Positions 36,961 through 45,338 of a stretch of 64,000 bases of DNA are shown here, one piece after another. Under the pieces are notes generated by a model. That model was not told the origin of the DNA, did not search any database, and worked only from the letters and a program-made list of their open reading frames with translations. Position numbers and translations under genes: made by a program. The stretch's first letter is position 1. Every line of letters begins with the position of its first letter. Origin of the DNA: Spirochaetota bacterium (lineage in GTDB: Bacteria; Spirochaetota; UBA4802; JAGODF01); the NCBI GenBank assembly GCA_029974015.1, contig JARKUF010000004.1, positions 62,001 through 126,000 of the forward strand, given 5' to 3'.

Positions 36961-37299
36961 ATGATGGATATGCAGTATTCGATGGAGGGCGATGTAGCGG
37001 TGATCCGCCTTTCAGGACAGTTCGGTTACGGCGACGAAAAACGCCTGACGGACATGGCGGAACAAGTTGCCGAAGCATCGCCCTCTACCATAGCTATTGA
37101 CGTGACCAGAGTTGATTATGTGAACTCCATCGGCATAGCTGCGCTCTTCACCGCGATGAAGGCGGCGGACGACATTAATAGCGAATTCGTCATCTTCGGG
37201 ATGAATCAAAATGTTGTGGTGATCCTGGAGAAGGTCTTCGAAAACGATTTTGTTCCTCTTCTTACTGAAGAAGAATTCCGTAAAAAATATCTTACTTGA
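36961..37299 (+). CDS. STAS-domain protein heading the pfkA operon
   Basis: A 112-residue SpoIIAA/RsbV-like domain beginning MMDMQYSMEGDVAVIRLSGQ, typical of anti-sigma antagonists. The acceptor region is VDYVNSIGIAALFTAMKAA, with Asn-Ser in place of Asp-Ser. CGGAG lies upstream of the paired ATG codons. The TGA stop overlaps a possible TTG of pfkA, and the likely pfkA start follows within nine bases, so both are cotranslated. It is a candidate partner of the RsbW-like kinase just upstream. Confidence 0.9.
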   Translation: MMDMQYSMEGDVAVIRLSGQFGYGDEKRLTDMAEQVAEASPSTIAIDVTRVDYVNSIGIAALFTAMKAADDINSEFVIFGMNQNVVVILEKVFENDFVPLLTEEEFRKKYLT

Positions 37300-37307
37300 G
37301 GGACGGT

Positions 37308-38393
37308 GTGGAAGTGAAAAAAATTGGAATCATAACCGCCGGGGGAGACTGCCCGGGGCTCAATGCCGTCATAAGGGCCGTGGTGAAGAAGGCGGTAAAC
37401 GATGCAGGGGTCCAGGCAGTGGGTTTTTTGGACGGCTTTCGCGGCATGGTGCTGGACCATCATATACCCCTCAATTACGATGCGGTATCGAACATCCTCA
37501 ATGTGGGGGGGACAATCCTTGGAAGTTCAAACAGAGACAACCCCTTTGCATTTTATTACGATGATACGCAGAAGGACCCCGTGGATGAATCGAAAAAGGC
37601 ACTTGAAACGTACGAACGTCACGGGCTTTCCGCCCTGGTGTGCATCGGCGGCGACGGAACGCTTTCCATGTCGCACGAGTTTTCAAAGCTGGGCTTGAAC
37701 ATCGTCGGAGTCCCCAAGACGATCGACAACGATGTACAGGGTACGGACCAGACATTCGGCTTCGACTCTGCCGTCACCACGGCCTGCAAGGCCATCGACA
37801 AAATCCGCACCACTGCGGAGAGCCATCATCGGGCCATGGTGGTGGAACTCATGGGCCGCACTGCGGGTTGGCTGGCCCTCCACGCCGGCGTCGCCGCCGG
37901 CGGCGACATCATCCTCCTTCCGGAAATTCCTTTCAGCGCGGAAGGGGTCTGCGCCGCGGTAAAGCGGAGAAGCGAAAAGGGAAAGCGCTACAGCATCATC
38001 TGCGTCGCCGAGGGCGCAGTCCGGGCAGGTGGCGACCATGTGATTCAGGAAGGTTTAAACAAAAGGACAGGAGTGGTGCGACTTGGGGGAATCGGCAAGC
38101 AGGTTGCGGACCTCATCGAGGAGAACACGGGGATCGAGGCCCGGACAACGGTCCTGGGCCACATCCAGCGCGGCGGAAACCCCACTCCTTTTGACAGAAT
38201 ACTTGCCACGCGGTACGGCGCTCATGCGGCACGGCTTGTCCTGGACGGGGTATTTGGCGTCACGGTATGTCTCCGGGGCGGCTCAATAGAGCACTTCCCC
38301 CTTGAGAAGGTGGCGAACAATCCCAGGAGGGTTTCTCAGGACTCCGATCTCGTCGCCGTGGCGCGCTCAGTGGGTACATATCTCGGGGAATGA
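37308..38393 (+). CDS. pfkA: 6-phosphofructokinase, ATP-type G/K variant
   Basis: A 361-residue glycolytic enzyme. Motifs: GIITAGGDCPGLNAVIRAVV, VCIGGDGTLSMSHEF, GVPKTIDNDVQGTDQTFGFD, MGRTAGWLALHAG and LGHIQRGGNPTPFDR. The phosphoryl-donor site has Gly117 (GGDGT) and Lys137 (PKTIDND), the combination equivalent to Gly104/Lys124; PPi-dependent enzymes have Asp at the first site, so ATP dependence is predicted, although the Lys resembles the PPi group. GTG at 37308 is used, four bases after GAGGGA; GTG at 37314 is an alternative. It is sandwiched between two STAS genes. Confidence 0.95.
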   Translation: MEVKKIGIITAGGDCPGLNAVIRAVVKKAVNDAGVQAVGFLDGFRGMVLDHHIPLNYDAVSNILNVGGTILGSSNRDNPFAFYYDDTQKDPVDESKKALETYERHGLSALVCIGGDGTLSMSHEFSKLGLNIVGVPKTIDNDVQGTDQTFGFDSAVTTACKAIDKIRTTAESHHRAMVVELMGRTAGWLALHAGVAAGGDIILLPEIPFSAEGVCAAVKRRSEKGKRYSIICVAEGAVRAGGDHVIQEGLNKRTGVVRLGGIGKQVADLIEENTGIEARTTVLGHIQRGGNPTPFDRILATRYGAHAARLVLDGVFGVTVCLRGGSIEHFPLEKVANNPRRVSQDSDLVAVARSVGTYLGE

Positions 38394-38449
38394 TCCCGGC
38401 AAAAACGGGAGACACATCGGGTAGGGGCGGGCGCCCCGGGGGAGGTTCT

Positions 38450-38758
38450 ATGGATTTTGAAATAAGGGACGCCGTCGGCGTTAGGACCTATATCATCCGG
38501 GAAAATATTACCTCTTCGCTTATGCACGACCTGGAATTTGATCTCATGGCGTATTATAGCAACGAAGTTGGGGATGTCGTTGTCGACATACGGAACGTGA
38601 CATGCCTCGATTCACTGAGCCTCGCGGTCTTTCTAAAAATTAAGAATATGCTCGCGGATAAAGAAAGAAAATTCAAGCTGGTCAATCCCAGCGACCCTGT
38701 CCGGCGCGTCATCGAGGTCGCTTCGCTGGAATCCTTCCTTCTGGAGAACGGAGAATGA
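38450..38758 (+). CDS. STAS-domain protein between pfkA and gpmI
   Basis: A 102-residue STAS domain (MDFEIRDAVGVRTYIIRENI). The acceptor region NVTCLDSLSLAVFLKIKNML keeps the Asp-Ser pair. ATG at 38450 has GGAGG five bases upstream; an in-frame start overlapping the end of pfkA at 38390 would add a Gly/Arg-rich leader that does not fit the domain. Its stop overlaps the gpmI start by four bases (ATGA). It is the second STAS gene inside this glycolytic operon. Confidence 0.9.
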   Translation: MDFEIRDAVGVRTYIIRENITSSLMHDLEFDLMAYYSNEVGDVVVDIRNVTCLDSLSLAVFLKIKNMLADKERKFKLVNPSDPVRRVIEVASLESFLLENGE

Positions 38759-40404
38759 TGAAACCGCTTTCACGCAACTCATTCAGGCGCAGGGGCCCCC
38801 TTGTGTTCATAATAATGGACGGCGTGGGCCTCCGGGAGGCAACGGAGGGGAATGCTCTCTACCATGCACATACCCCTGTCCTTGATGTGCTCATGGACGG
38901 CCACCCCATGACGTCAATCAAGGCCCATGGGACCGCCGTGGGACTTCCGGACGACGGCGACATGGGGAACTCCGAAGTGGGGCACAATGCCCTCGGGGCC
39001 GGAAGGATATTCGACCAGGGCGCCAAACTGGTTAACAATGCCATCGCTTCAGGTTCCATCTTCGCAACCGCAGTGTGGAAGAAACTCCTGGAAAAGCCTT
39101 CCGGGCAGGGTCGGACCCTCCATTGTATAGGGCTCCTCTCAGACGGGAACGTCCACTCCCATATTGACCAGCTTTTTAAACTGATCGACCGCGCAGCCGA
39201 AGAGGGGGTGAAGCGACTTCGGGTCCATCCGCTTCTGGACGGACGCGATGTACCGGAAACCTCCGCACTGCTGTATGTGGACCGACTTGAGGAACGCTTG
39301 AAGCAGCATACCTCGAAAGGCCTCGATTACCGGATTGCCTCCGGGGGGGGACGCATGGTGACCACCATGGACCGCTATCAGGCGGATTGGAATATCGTGA
39401 AACGCGGGTGGGAGGCACATGTCCTGGGGACTGCACGCCCCTTCGCCAGCGCCAGGGAGGCTATCGAAACTTTTAGGAAGGAACAGGGGGGAGTGATAGA
39501 CCAGTATCTTCCCGCTTTCACCATTACGGACGAAAGGGGCCCCGTGGGGACCATCGAAGACGGCGACTCGGTGATATTCTTCAACTTCCGCGGAGACCGT
39601 GCAGTTGAGATAACACGCGCCTTTGAGGAGAAGGATTTCGACAAGTTCGATCGGGTACGCATACCCGACGTGGTGTACGCAGGGATGATGGAGTACGACG
39701 GCGACCTCAAGTTGCCTAAAACCTACCTGGTCCAGCCTCCTGATATCGACCGCACTATCAGCGAGTACCTTTCACTTTCCGGATGCCGACAACTTGCCAT
39801 CGCGGAAACCCAGAAATTTGGTCATGTCACCTACTTCTGGAACGGCAACAACAGCGAGAAATTCAGTGAGGAGCTGGAAACCTGGGTGGAGGTCCCCTCG
39901 GACAAGGTTGAGTTCGACCGGCGTCCCTGGATGAAGGCCGTTGATGTGAACGATTATGTCATCGACGCCCTCTGCGCAGGGAAGTACGATTTTATCCGCC
40001 TCAATTTCGCCAACGGAGACATGGTGGGCCACACTGGAAACTTTTACGCCGCCGTCATGGCCGCCGAGACCGTTGATCTCTGTTTGGGAAGGCTGCTGAA
40101 ACAGGTGAAGAAATGCGGCGGAATTGCCGTAATTACGGCGGACCATGGCAACCTCGAGGAGATGTTCGAAACCGACAAAAAAGGAAATGTGATCACCGAC
40201 AAGGCAACGGGGCTCCCTGCGGCGAAGACATCCCACACCCTCTCCCCCGTGCCCTTTATCATAGTGGATTACGAGAACGGCGGCGAGTACGAACTCGCCC
40301 CCCCCGTCGGGGCGGGCCTCTCGAACGTGGCGGCCACGCTTCTCCTCCTCCTGGGATACGAGCCCCCGGAGGAGTTTAATCCTCCGCTCATTAAAATGAA
40401 ATGA
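38755..40404 (+). CDS. gpmI: 2,3-bisphosphoglycerate-independent phosphoglycerate mutase
   Basis: A 549-residue cytoplasmic enzyme interconverting 3- and 2-phosphoglycerate. Metal and catalytic motifs: FIIMDGVGLREATEGNA, DDGDMGNSEVGHNALGAGR with the nucleophile Ser, LHCIGLLSDGNVHSH, LLDGRDVPETSAL, FFNFRGDRAVEITRAF, LNFANGDMVGHTGNF and VITADHGNLEEM. It is about 35 residues longer than the common 510-515; it has internal insertions rather than an added domain. Its start overlaps the STAS stop and its stop overlaps the glgA start (ATGA both times). Confidence 0.97.
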   Translation: MMKPLSRNSFRRRGPLVFIIMDGVGLREATEGNALYHAHTPVLDVLMDGHPMTSIKAHGTAVGLPDDGDMGNSEVGHNALGAGRIFDQGAKLVNNAIASGSIFATAVWKKLLEKPSGQGRTLHCIGLLSDGNVHSHIDQLFKLIDRAAEEGVKRLRVHPLLDGRDVPETSALLYVDRLEERLKQHTSKGLDYRIASGGGRMVTTMDRYQADWNIVKRGWEAHVLGTARPFASAREAIETFRKEQGGVIDQYLPAFTITDERGPVGTIEDGDSVIFFNFRGDRAVEITRAFEEKDFDKFDRVRIPDVVYAGMMEYDGDLKLPKTYLVQPPDIDRTISEYLSLSGCRQLAIAETQKFGHVTYFWNGNNSEKFSEELETWVEVPSDKVEFDRRPWMKAVDVNDYVIDALCAGKYDFIRLNFANGDMVGHTGNFYAAVMAAETVDLCLGRLLKQVKKCGGIAVITADHGNLEEMFETDKKGNVITDKATGLPAAKTSHTLSPVPFIIVDYENGGEYELAPPVGAGLSNVAATLLLLLGYEPPEEFNPPLIKMK

Positions 40405-41861
40405 GGATAGCTTTTGTAACTCCCGAGGCCTTTCCCTTCGTGAAAACCGGGGGGCTCGCCGATGTTTCGCATTCTTTGCCCCTGGCCCTGGCGCGCCGTG
40501 GCCATGATGTGCGCCTTTTCCTTCCCCGGTACTACCGTGTCGATAAAGAACGGTTCGGCCTGCGCCTCCTCCAGGGGCCTCTCTGTGTCCATCTTGGGAC
40601 CGGGGAGAAGTGGGCCGCGCTTTTCGAGTCGCGCTTCATGGATGGAATTACGGCCTATTTCCTTGAGCACGACAACTATTTCGGCCGGGACGGGCTTTAT
40701 GACGACGGTTATTCCGCCTATGCCGACAATGGCGAACGTTTCGCCTTTTTTTGCCGCGGCGTTTTACAGGCCATGAGGGACCTCGATTTTTCTCCAGATA
40801 TTATCCACTGTAACGATTGGCAGACCGGACTGGTCCCCGTGTACCTGAGGACCCATTTCGCAAATGATCCGTTCTTCCGGGGTTCCTCCTCGCTCATCAC
40901 TGTCCACAATGTGGGGTATCAGGGGGTCTTTCCCGCGGAAATGATGGAGTGCGCCCTCCTGGGGAGGGAGCATTTTCACGCCGGGGCCCTTGAATACTAC
41001 GGCCAGATGAATTTCTTGAAGGGTGGGCTCGTCTTTGCCGATGCCGTCACCACAGTGAGCCGCCGTTACGCCGGAGAGATCCAGACCCCGGAATTCGGTT
41101 ACAATCTTGCCGGCGTTTTCGCTTCCCTGGGAAGGCGCCTCTACGGCATTACCAATGGCGTGGATTATGGTACGTGGGACCCCGCCGACGATCCCCGGAT
41201 TCCCGCAGTTTACGACGTCGACGACCTTTCCGGAAAACGCAAATGCCGGCGTTTTCTCCAGCGGCGTTTCGGCATGAAAGAAGACGGGAAGGCCCCCCTG
41301 ATGGGAGCCGTGTCACGCCTCACTTATCAGAAGGGGATGGATGTCCTGGTGGAGGCCCTCTTTACCGTTATGCGGGAGACATCCGGCCAATTCGTCCTTC
41401 TCGGAAGCGGTGAAGAGGGAATTATTCGGCGCTTTGAAGACCTGCGGAGGACTTTCCCGGATAGAGTGGGACTTTTCTGGGGATATGACGAAGAGCTGGC
41501 CCACCTCATAGAGGCTGGATGCGATATTTACACCATGCCGTCGCGGTATGAGCCGTGCGGACTCAACCAGATGTACAGCCTTCGCTACGGCGCGGTCCCA
41601 GTGGTGCGCGCCACGGGGGGGTTGGACGATACCGTGACCGATTACTTCACGGATCCCGGCTCTGGGACGGGTTTTAAGTTTATAGATCTCACGGTGCAGG
41701 CGCTTTCCGAAACCCTCCTTCGCGTCTTCGCGGTGCGCCGTAAGAAAGTCGAATGGGAGGGGATCATGAGGCGGGGCATGGCGGTCCATTATTCCTGGGA
41801 CGACGCGGCGGGAAGATACGAAAAGGTTTACGGCGAACTGAAAGCCGCTTTGGGCCGCTAG
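40401..41861 (+). CDS. glgA: Glycogen synthase
   Basis: A 486-residue GT5 enzyme that elongates glycogen, using ADP-glucose in most bacteria. The N-terminal KTGGLADVSHSLPLALARRG binds the nucleotide sugar. Further matches are IIHCNDWQTGLVPVYLR, GITNGVDYGTWDPADD, and EPCGLNQMYSLRYGAVPVVR, then ATGGLDDTVTDY in the C-terminal domain. Length is normal. It is last in the STAS-pfkA-STAS-gpmI-glgA unit and overlaps gpmI by four bases. The 255 bases after it contain an imperfect hairpin (CCCAAA/TTTGGG near 41879) and no gene. Confidence 0.97.
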   Translation: MRIAFVTPEAFPFVKTGGLADVSHSLPLALARRGHDVRLFLPRYYRVDKERFGLRLLQGPLCVHLGTGEKWAALFESRFMDGITAYFLEHDNYFGRDGLYDDGYSAYADNGERFAFFCRGVLQAMRDLDFSPDIIHCNDWQTGLVPVYLRTHFANDPFFRGSSSLITVHNVGYQGVFPAEMMECALLGREHFHAGALEYYGQMNFLKGGLVFADAVTTVSRRYAGEIQTPEFGYNLAGVFASLGRRLYGITNGVDYGTWDPADDPRIPAVYDVDDLSGKRKCRRFLQRRFGMKEDGKAPLMGAVSRLTYQKGMDVLVEALFTVMRETSGQFVLLGSGEEGIIRRFEDLRRTFPDRVGLFWGYDEELAHLIEAGCDIYTMPSRYEPCGLNQMYSLRYGAVPVVRATGGLDDTVTDYFTDPGSGTGFKFIDLTVQALSETLLRVFAVRRKKVEWEGIMRRGMAVHYSWDDAAGRYEKVYGELKAALGR

Positions 41862-42116
41862 TGATAGGGTGCTTTTCCCAAAATTTTTCTTTGGGCACTG
41901 TTTTCATTAAAGGGCCTTTTTTAGCTGATGATTGCCCCTCTTACAGGGATGGCAAAAACGAACGATAGGCCTGTCAAAGACACTGCTTCATAAAAAACAG
42001 TTGCGTACTTTCTTTTCTTATCATGTGTGGTATATACTTGCACTCCCGCCTGCGGGGAAGTCCCGGGGAGTGTCGTCATGAAGAAACAATTGCCTATAAT
42101 TCGGAGGTAATGTGCC

Positions 42117-42518
42117 GTGGAATGGTGGATGCTCTATTCGATACTCGCCGTAGTGATAGCCGCACTCGTGGCGGGATACTTTTATCTAAAAAAAAAAGGT
42201 GAGGCACAGCTTTCGCTCCAGAAGGAGCTGATTGACAAGCATAAAATGACCACGACGATCCTGGTCCTCTCGAAGAGGAAGGATAAGATCGACAACGCGA
42301 AAATACCCAAAGACGTCATCGCCTCGATACCGAAGCTTCAGAAGCTAAGGAAGGTCCCTCTTGTAACCGCCAAGGTAGGCCCCCAGGTGTTGGACCTTAT
42401 GTGTGATGACGACGTCTTCGAAAAAATTCCCGAGAAGAAAAACGTCAAGGTCGACATTGCCGGTATTTTTATCGCGGGAATAAGCAAGGAGCAGGCCCGG
42501 AAGGGCCGCAGGCAATAA
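42117..42518 (+). CDS. Small membrane-anchored hypothetical protein
   Basis: A 133-residue protein with one N-terminal membrane helix (MLYSILAVVIAALVAGYFYL) followed by a Lys-rich cytoplasmic domain (KKKGEAQLSLQKELIDKHKM) and a globular part (VPLVTAKVGPQVLDLMCDDD). The GTG start follows CGGAGG by nine bases, a strong ribosome site. The repeated Lys/Val pattern suggests a small alpha/beta fold, but I do not recognise it. It lies alone between glgA and the convergent hydrolase gene. Confidence 0.75.
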   Translation: MEWWMLYSILAVVIAALVAGYFYLKKKGEAQLSLQKELIDKHKMTTTILVLSKRKDKIDNAKIPKDVIASIPKLQKLRKVPLVTAKVGPQVLDLMCDDDVFEKIPEKKNVKVDIAGIFIAGISKEQARKGRRQ

Positions 42519-42610
42519 ATTTTAAATACTGGTGCGCTCTCATTTTAACACGCCGGGCCGGGTCACCCACCGGAGCCCTGGCGTCCGGCAAGGCCGTTTT
42601 TAAAGATTTT

Positions 42611-43564
42611 CTACGCGGTTTTGTGAGGGGCGCCAGGTCCCCCGGGGACTTTCTTTTTCACGGGGGACTTCTTCTTTTTCGGCTGCGTTGCCTTGGCGGG
42701 TTTCGTTTTCTTCGCTTTCCCCATCCGGGCGAGTATCCAATTCCCCACGACGTCAAGCACTTTGACGCGCTCGTGTTCCACTTCGTTCATCGCCTCATGG
42801 TACAGCCCTTCGAATAGATGCTGCTTTTTGTCGCGTGAGGATGCGGCATTGAAGACCTGAATGGTACCGGAAAAGTCGATGATCCTGTCTTCGGTGCCGT
42901 GGAAGAGAAGGAGTGGTATTTTGAGTTCGTCGGCACGGGCCAGGCACTCCTTGCCGGCCCGCATGAACTCGGTGTACCATCGCAGGGAAATTCTGTCATG
43001 GTTCAGGGGGTCGGAAAGGTATTTTTTTACGGTGTCCCGGTCATGGGAAATATAGTTCGCATCAAGCTCGTTCGATACCTGGATGCCTGGCAGATATTTT
43101 GCCAGAAAATTTCCAACGGCGACTTTGACGGGCGGGGCCTCGACGGAAGACAGCAGGGCCGCTGAGGAGAGAATTAGGCCCGACAGTTTCTCCTGGCTGC
43201 GAAGGGCGTAGCTCATGGCGATGAGGCCCCCCATGCTGTGCCCCAGGAGGAACACCGGAAGATCGGGTTTTTGATCGATCACTATGTTGATGTAAAAACC
43301 GAGGTCATCGACATATTCGTCGAAATGAAGGACGTGTCCCCGCTTGCCCGCCGAACGCCCGTGGCCGCGGTGGTCCATTGCGAAGATCGACACATGCTTC
43401 CCCTTTAGCCGCTCGACAATATGTCCGTATCTTCCCGAGTGTTCTCCCAGGCCGTGGGATAGTACGAGGGCGGCCCCGGGGTGGGAAGCTTCCCAGGACT
43501 GGATGAAAATCTCAGTGCCACCCCTGCCAATCATCGTTCCGGTTTCGTGCTGGTAATCTCCCAT
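42611..43564 (-). CDS. Alpha/beta hydrolase, monoacylglycerol lipase / lysophospholipase family
   Basis: A 317-residue hydrolase with SHGLGEHSGRYGHIVERL (oxyanion region), MDHRGHGRSAGKRGHVLHF and nucleophile elbow LLGHSMGGLIAMSYALRS. The Asp and His of the triad are probably in LFHGTEDRIIDF and GLYHEAMNE. These are the marks of the MGLL/PldB-like Hydrolase_4 family, which release fatty acid from monoacylglycerols or lysophospholipids. The last 45 residues form a Lys/Pro-rich tail (AKKTKPAKATQPKKKKSPVK) that could bind anionic membranes. AAAGGA lies seven bases before the ATG, and an inverted repeat sits just upstream of it. Confidence 0.9.
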   Translation of the reverse strand: MGDYQHETGTMIGRGGTEIFIQSWEASHPGAALVLSHGLGEHSGRYGHIVERLKGKHVSIFAMDHRGHGRSAGKRGHVLHFDEYVDDLGFYINIVIDQKPDLPVFLLGHSMGGLIAMSYALRSQEKLSGLILSSAALLSSVEAPPVKVAVGNFLAKYLPGIQVSNELDANYISHDRDTVKKYLSDPLNHDRISLRWYTEFMRAGKECLARADELKIPLLLFHGTEDRIIDFSGTIQVFNAASSRDKKQHLFEGLYHEAMNEVEHERVKVLDVVGNWILARMGKAKKTKPAKATQPKKKKSPVKKKVPGGPGAPHKTA

Positions 43565-43577
43565 TTTTCCGTCCTTT

Positions 43578-43596
43578 GTTACAGACCTATTGTAAC
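43578..43596 (-). promoter_or_regulatory. Candidate operator upstream of the hydrolase gene
   Basis: Perfect inverted repeat GTTACA-N7-TGTAAC, immediately upstream of the hydrolase ribosome site. Its size and symmetry fit a dimeric regulator site; no regulator gene is adjacent. Confidence 0.35.
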
Positions 43597-43722
43597 CTCG
43601 ACATTTTGCGGGGAGTATTGGGTGAAATCCCTTACAAATGCCCTTTCTAAGGCGCCCGGATGCGGAGAAAGTAGGTTACGCAAAGAGGCCTTTTCTTGAT
43701 GGGTAATGGTACGAGAGATTTG

Positions 43723-43778
43723 ATTGTTGTCAATAAAAAAGCGCGGGCCAGGGCCCGCGCTTTTTTATTGACAACAAT
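43723..43778 (-). terminator. Perfect 27-bp palindrome, bidirectional terminator
   Basis: The left arm (43723-43749) and right arm (43752-43778) are exact inverted repeats of 27 bases with a two-base centre. The core AAGCGCGGGCC/GGCCCGCGCTT is flanked by A- and T-runs, so it terminates in either direction. It most likely ends the FlgT-like lipoprotein transcript coming from the right. Confidence 0.85.
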
Positions 43779-43784
43779 GATAAA

Positions 43785-43853
43785 TTATCGGTTTTCCCGC
43801 TCGCCGAAGGCGAGCGGGAAAACCCTTAGTGCCAAGGTTGATAGTGGTACGGT
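43785..43853 (+). repeat. Dispersed palindromic element, copy H
   Basis: A perfect 16-bp stem, GGTTTTCCCGCTCGCC (43790-43805) and GGCGAGCGGGAAAACC (43809-43824), with loop GAA. A short tail related to the family (CTTAGTGCCAAGGTTGATAG) runs to the end of the lipoprotein gene. Only six bases separate it from the 56-base terminator palindrome. Confidence 0.82.
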
Positions 43854-45095
43854 TTAATTCACTTTTCTTGCAGTGAGCGATATTTTGTTGGGCTTCTGCT
43901 CTTTGATTTCGATCTGGAAGCCGAATTTTTCAGACTTCGCCACGAGTTCCTGTGCCAGATCATGGGTTTTTCCGGCGAACTCCACTTCTATCTTCGCCGC
44001 TGTTCCCACCTGGCCCCTGGGATACACCTTGCTGACACCGCGGACCCGGCCCTGGAGGGCATCTCGGAACTTGGTCATATCGTTGAAATTGAGGCCTGCC
44101 ACGGTCATCATTATCATCCGGCCTGTGGCGGATTTAAGGAATTGGCGGGTGATCTGGTTCATGAAATCGCCGGATATGAACTTTTCGTCTTCGTCCTTTC
44201 TGCCAAGCATGTTTTTGCTTGCCAGGGCGTTCATGATGGCGTTCTTCGAAGCCGTGTCGGCGTCAATATGGACTGCCGGTGCGTTGTTGACCTTCGAAGC
44301 AAGGATCCGTCCTGTGTAGACGTCAATTGCTTTGAGTACGATATTCGCTTGTTTTGATTTCATGTTCTGGGAATATCCCCGCATGACAGCGGATTGGTCA
44401 GTCGTCTTCGCCGTGCCGACTATGATAACCTCGGCCCCGAGGTCGTCAAGGAGAAGCTCCTGAACGCTCTCGTTCACCTTGCCGTCAATGGCCTGAGTCA
44501 TGGTGCGGCGGTCCTTTTTGAGAAGCTGCTGGGTCATGGCGGCATCGACGAACTCGAAACCGGCGTTCCCCATGATGTCCATCATGGTATGCTCGGTGAC
44601 GGTCTCTCCAGGCATGTTCTGGGCGCCGTCAAAGGTTTCCTTTACGAGGACCATGAATTTCGGGCGCCCGTAGTTGCGGATCGTAGCTTCTATGGTCTCG
44701 TTCACCGCCGCAGGATATACTTCTCCCTTGATGGTGACGAAATACGCGTCGCTTTCGGCGTATTCCTTAACGACGGTCCAATTTTTAACCATCCCCGTGG
44801 ATTTTGCCTCAACGATCGACTCGACGAGGGCGAAATCCTGAACAAGAGACCTGCCCTCAACGGTGGTGCCAAGTTTTGTCTTTACCAGCTTGTTCATTGC
44901 ATCGTCAATGGCGCGGTCGCGGGCAAGCGCCCTGTCGCCGTCGAAGATGGTTGCAATACCGGTCGCTTCACCGACCATCTCCTGGTTCACCGGTCCCGTC
45001 GTGGCCCGGGAACCCCGCTGGCTGCGTCCGCCGCAGCTTATGGCGCCGGCTGCGAAAAGCACGGCGATAATCACGATGACAAATTGTTTCTTCAT
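43854..45095 (-). CDS. Lipoprotein with FlgT/LPP20-like N-terminal and CsgG-like middle region
   Basis: A 413-residue lipoprotein (MKKQFVIVIIAVLFAAGAISC with the lipobox Cys at 21). The segment GEATGIATIFDGDRALARDR, AIDDAMNKLVKTKLGTTVEG, followed by a beta-rich part ending YFVTIKGEVYP, matches the FlgT N-terminal / LPP20 pattern. The middle (FMVLVKETFDGAQNMPGETV, then AEVIIVGTAKTTDQSAVMRG) resembles periplasmic CsgG/FlgO modules. The C-terminal region is a small alpha/beta domain. It probably sits in the outer membrane facing the periplasm; a link to the flagellar ring or to secretion is inference only. It is monocistronic, ending at a strong terminator. Confidence 0.78.
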   Translation of the reverse strand: MKKQFVIVIIAVLFAAGAISCGGRSQRGSRATTGPVNQEMVGEATGIATIFDGDRALARDRAIDDAMNKLVKTKLGTTVEGRSLVQDFALVESIVEAKSTGMVKNWTVVKEYAESDAYFVTIKGEVYPAAVNETIEATIRNYGRPKFMVLVKETFDGAQNMPGETVTEHTMMDIMGNAGFEFVDAAMTQQLLKKDRRTMTQAIDGKVNESVQELLLDDLGAEVIIVGTAKTTDQSAVMRGYSQNMKSKQANIVLKAIDVYTGRILASKVNNAPAVHIDADTASKNAIMNALASKNMLGRKDEDEKFISGDFMNQITRQFLKSATGRMIMMTVAGLNFNDMTKFRDALQGRVRGVSKVYPRGQVGTAAKIEVEFAGKTHDLAQELVAKSEKFGFQIEIKEQKPNKISLTARKVN

Positions 45096-45215
45096 TTGTT
45101 TTTCTCCTTAATTATGAGAGAATTGTATTCCATACTGGGTGTAAAGAAAAATTGTGAATGCCCCGGAGAATTGAAAACTAAGTTAGACTTACTTGCCCAG
45201 GAAATCAACTCATTT

Positions 45216-45338
45216 AAGGGAACCTCAAAAAAATTAAACTTTTTAAGGTTCCACAAAATTGTTACTACTGTCAAACTCAGGACTTATGTTTTTCCGCTCG
45301 CCGCATCGGGAGAAAACCGATTTTTTAAGATCGCCTTA
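45216..45338 (-). repeat. Dispersed palindromic element, copy I (reverse orientation)
   Basis: Read on the minus strand it has the same order as the other copies: AAGGCGATCTTAAAAAATCG, a degraded hairpin (CTCCCGATGCGGCGAGCGG), AAAAACATAAGTCCTGAGTT, TGACAGTAGTAACAATTTTG and AAGTTTAATTTTTTTGAGG. Its two ends match as imperfect inverted repeats (about 14 of 19). This is the only copy with a complete tail that lies in reverse. Confidence 0.82.
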
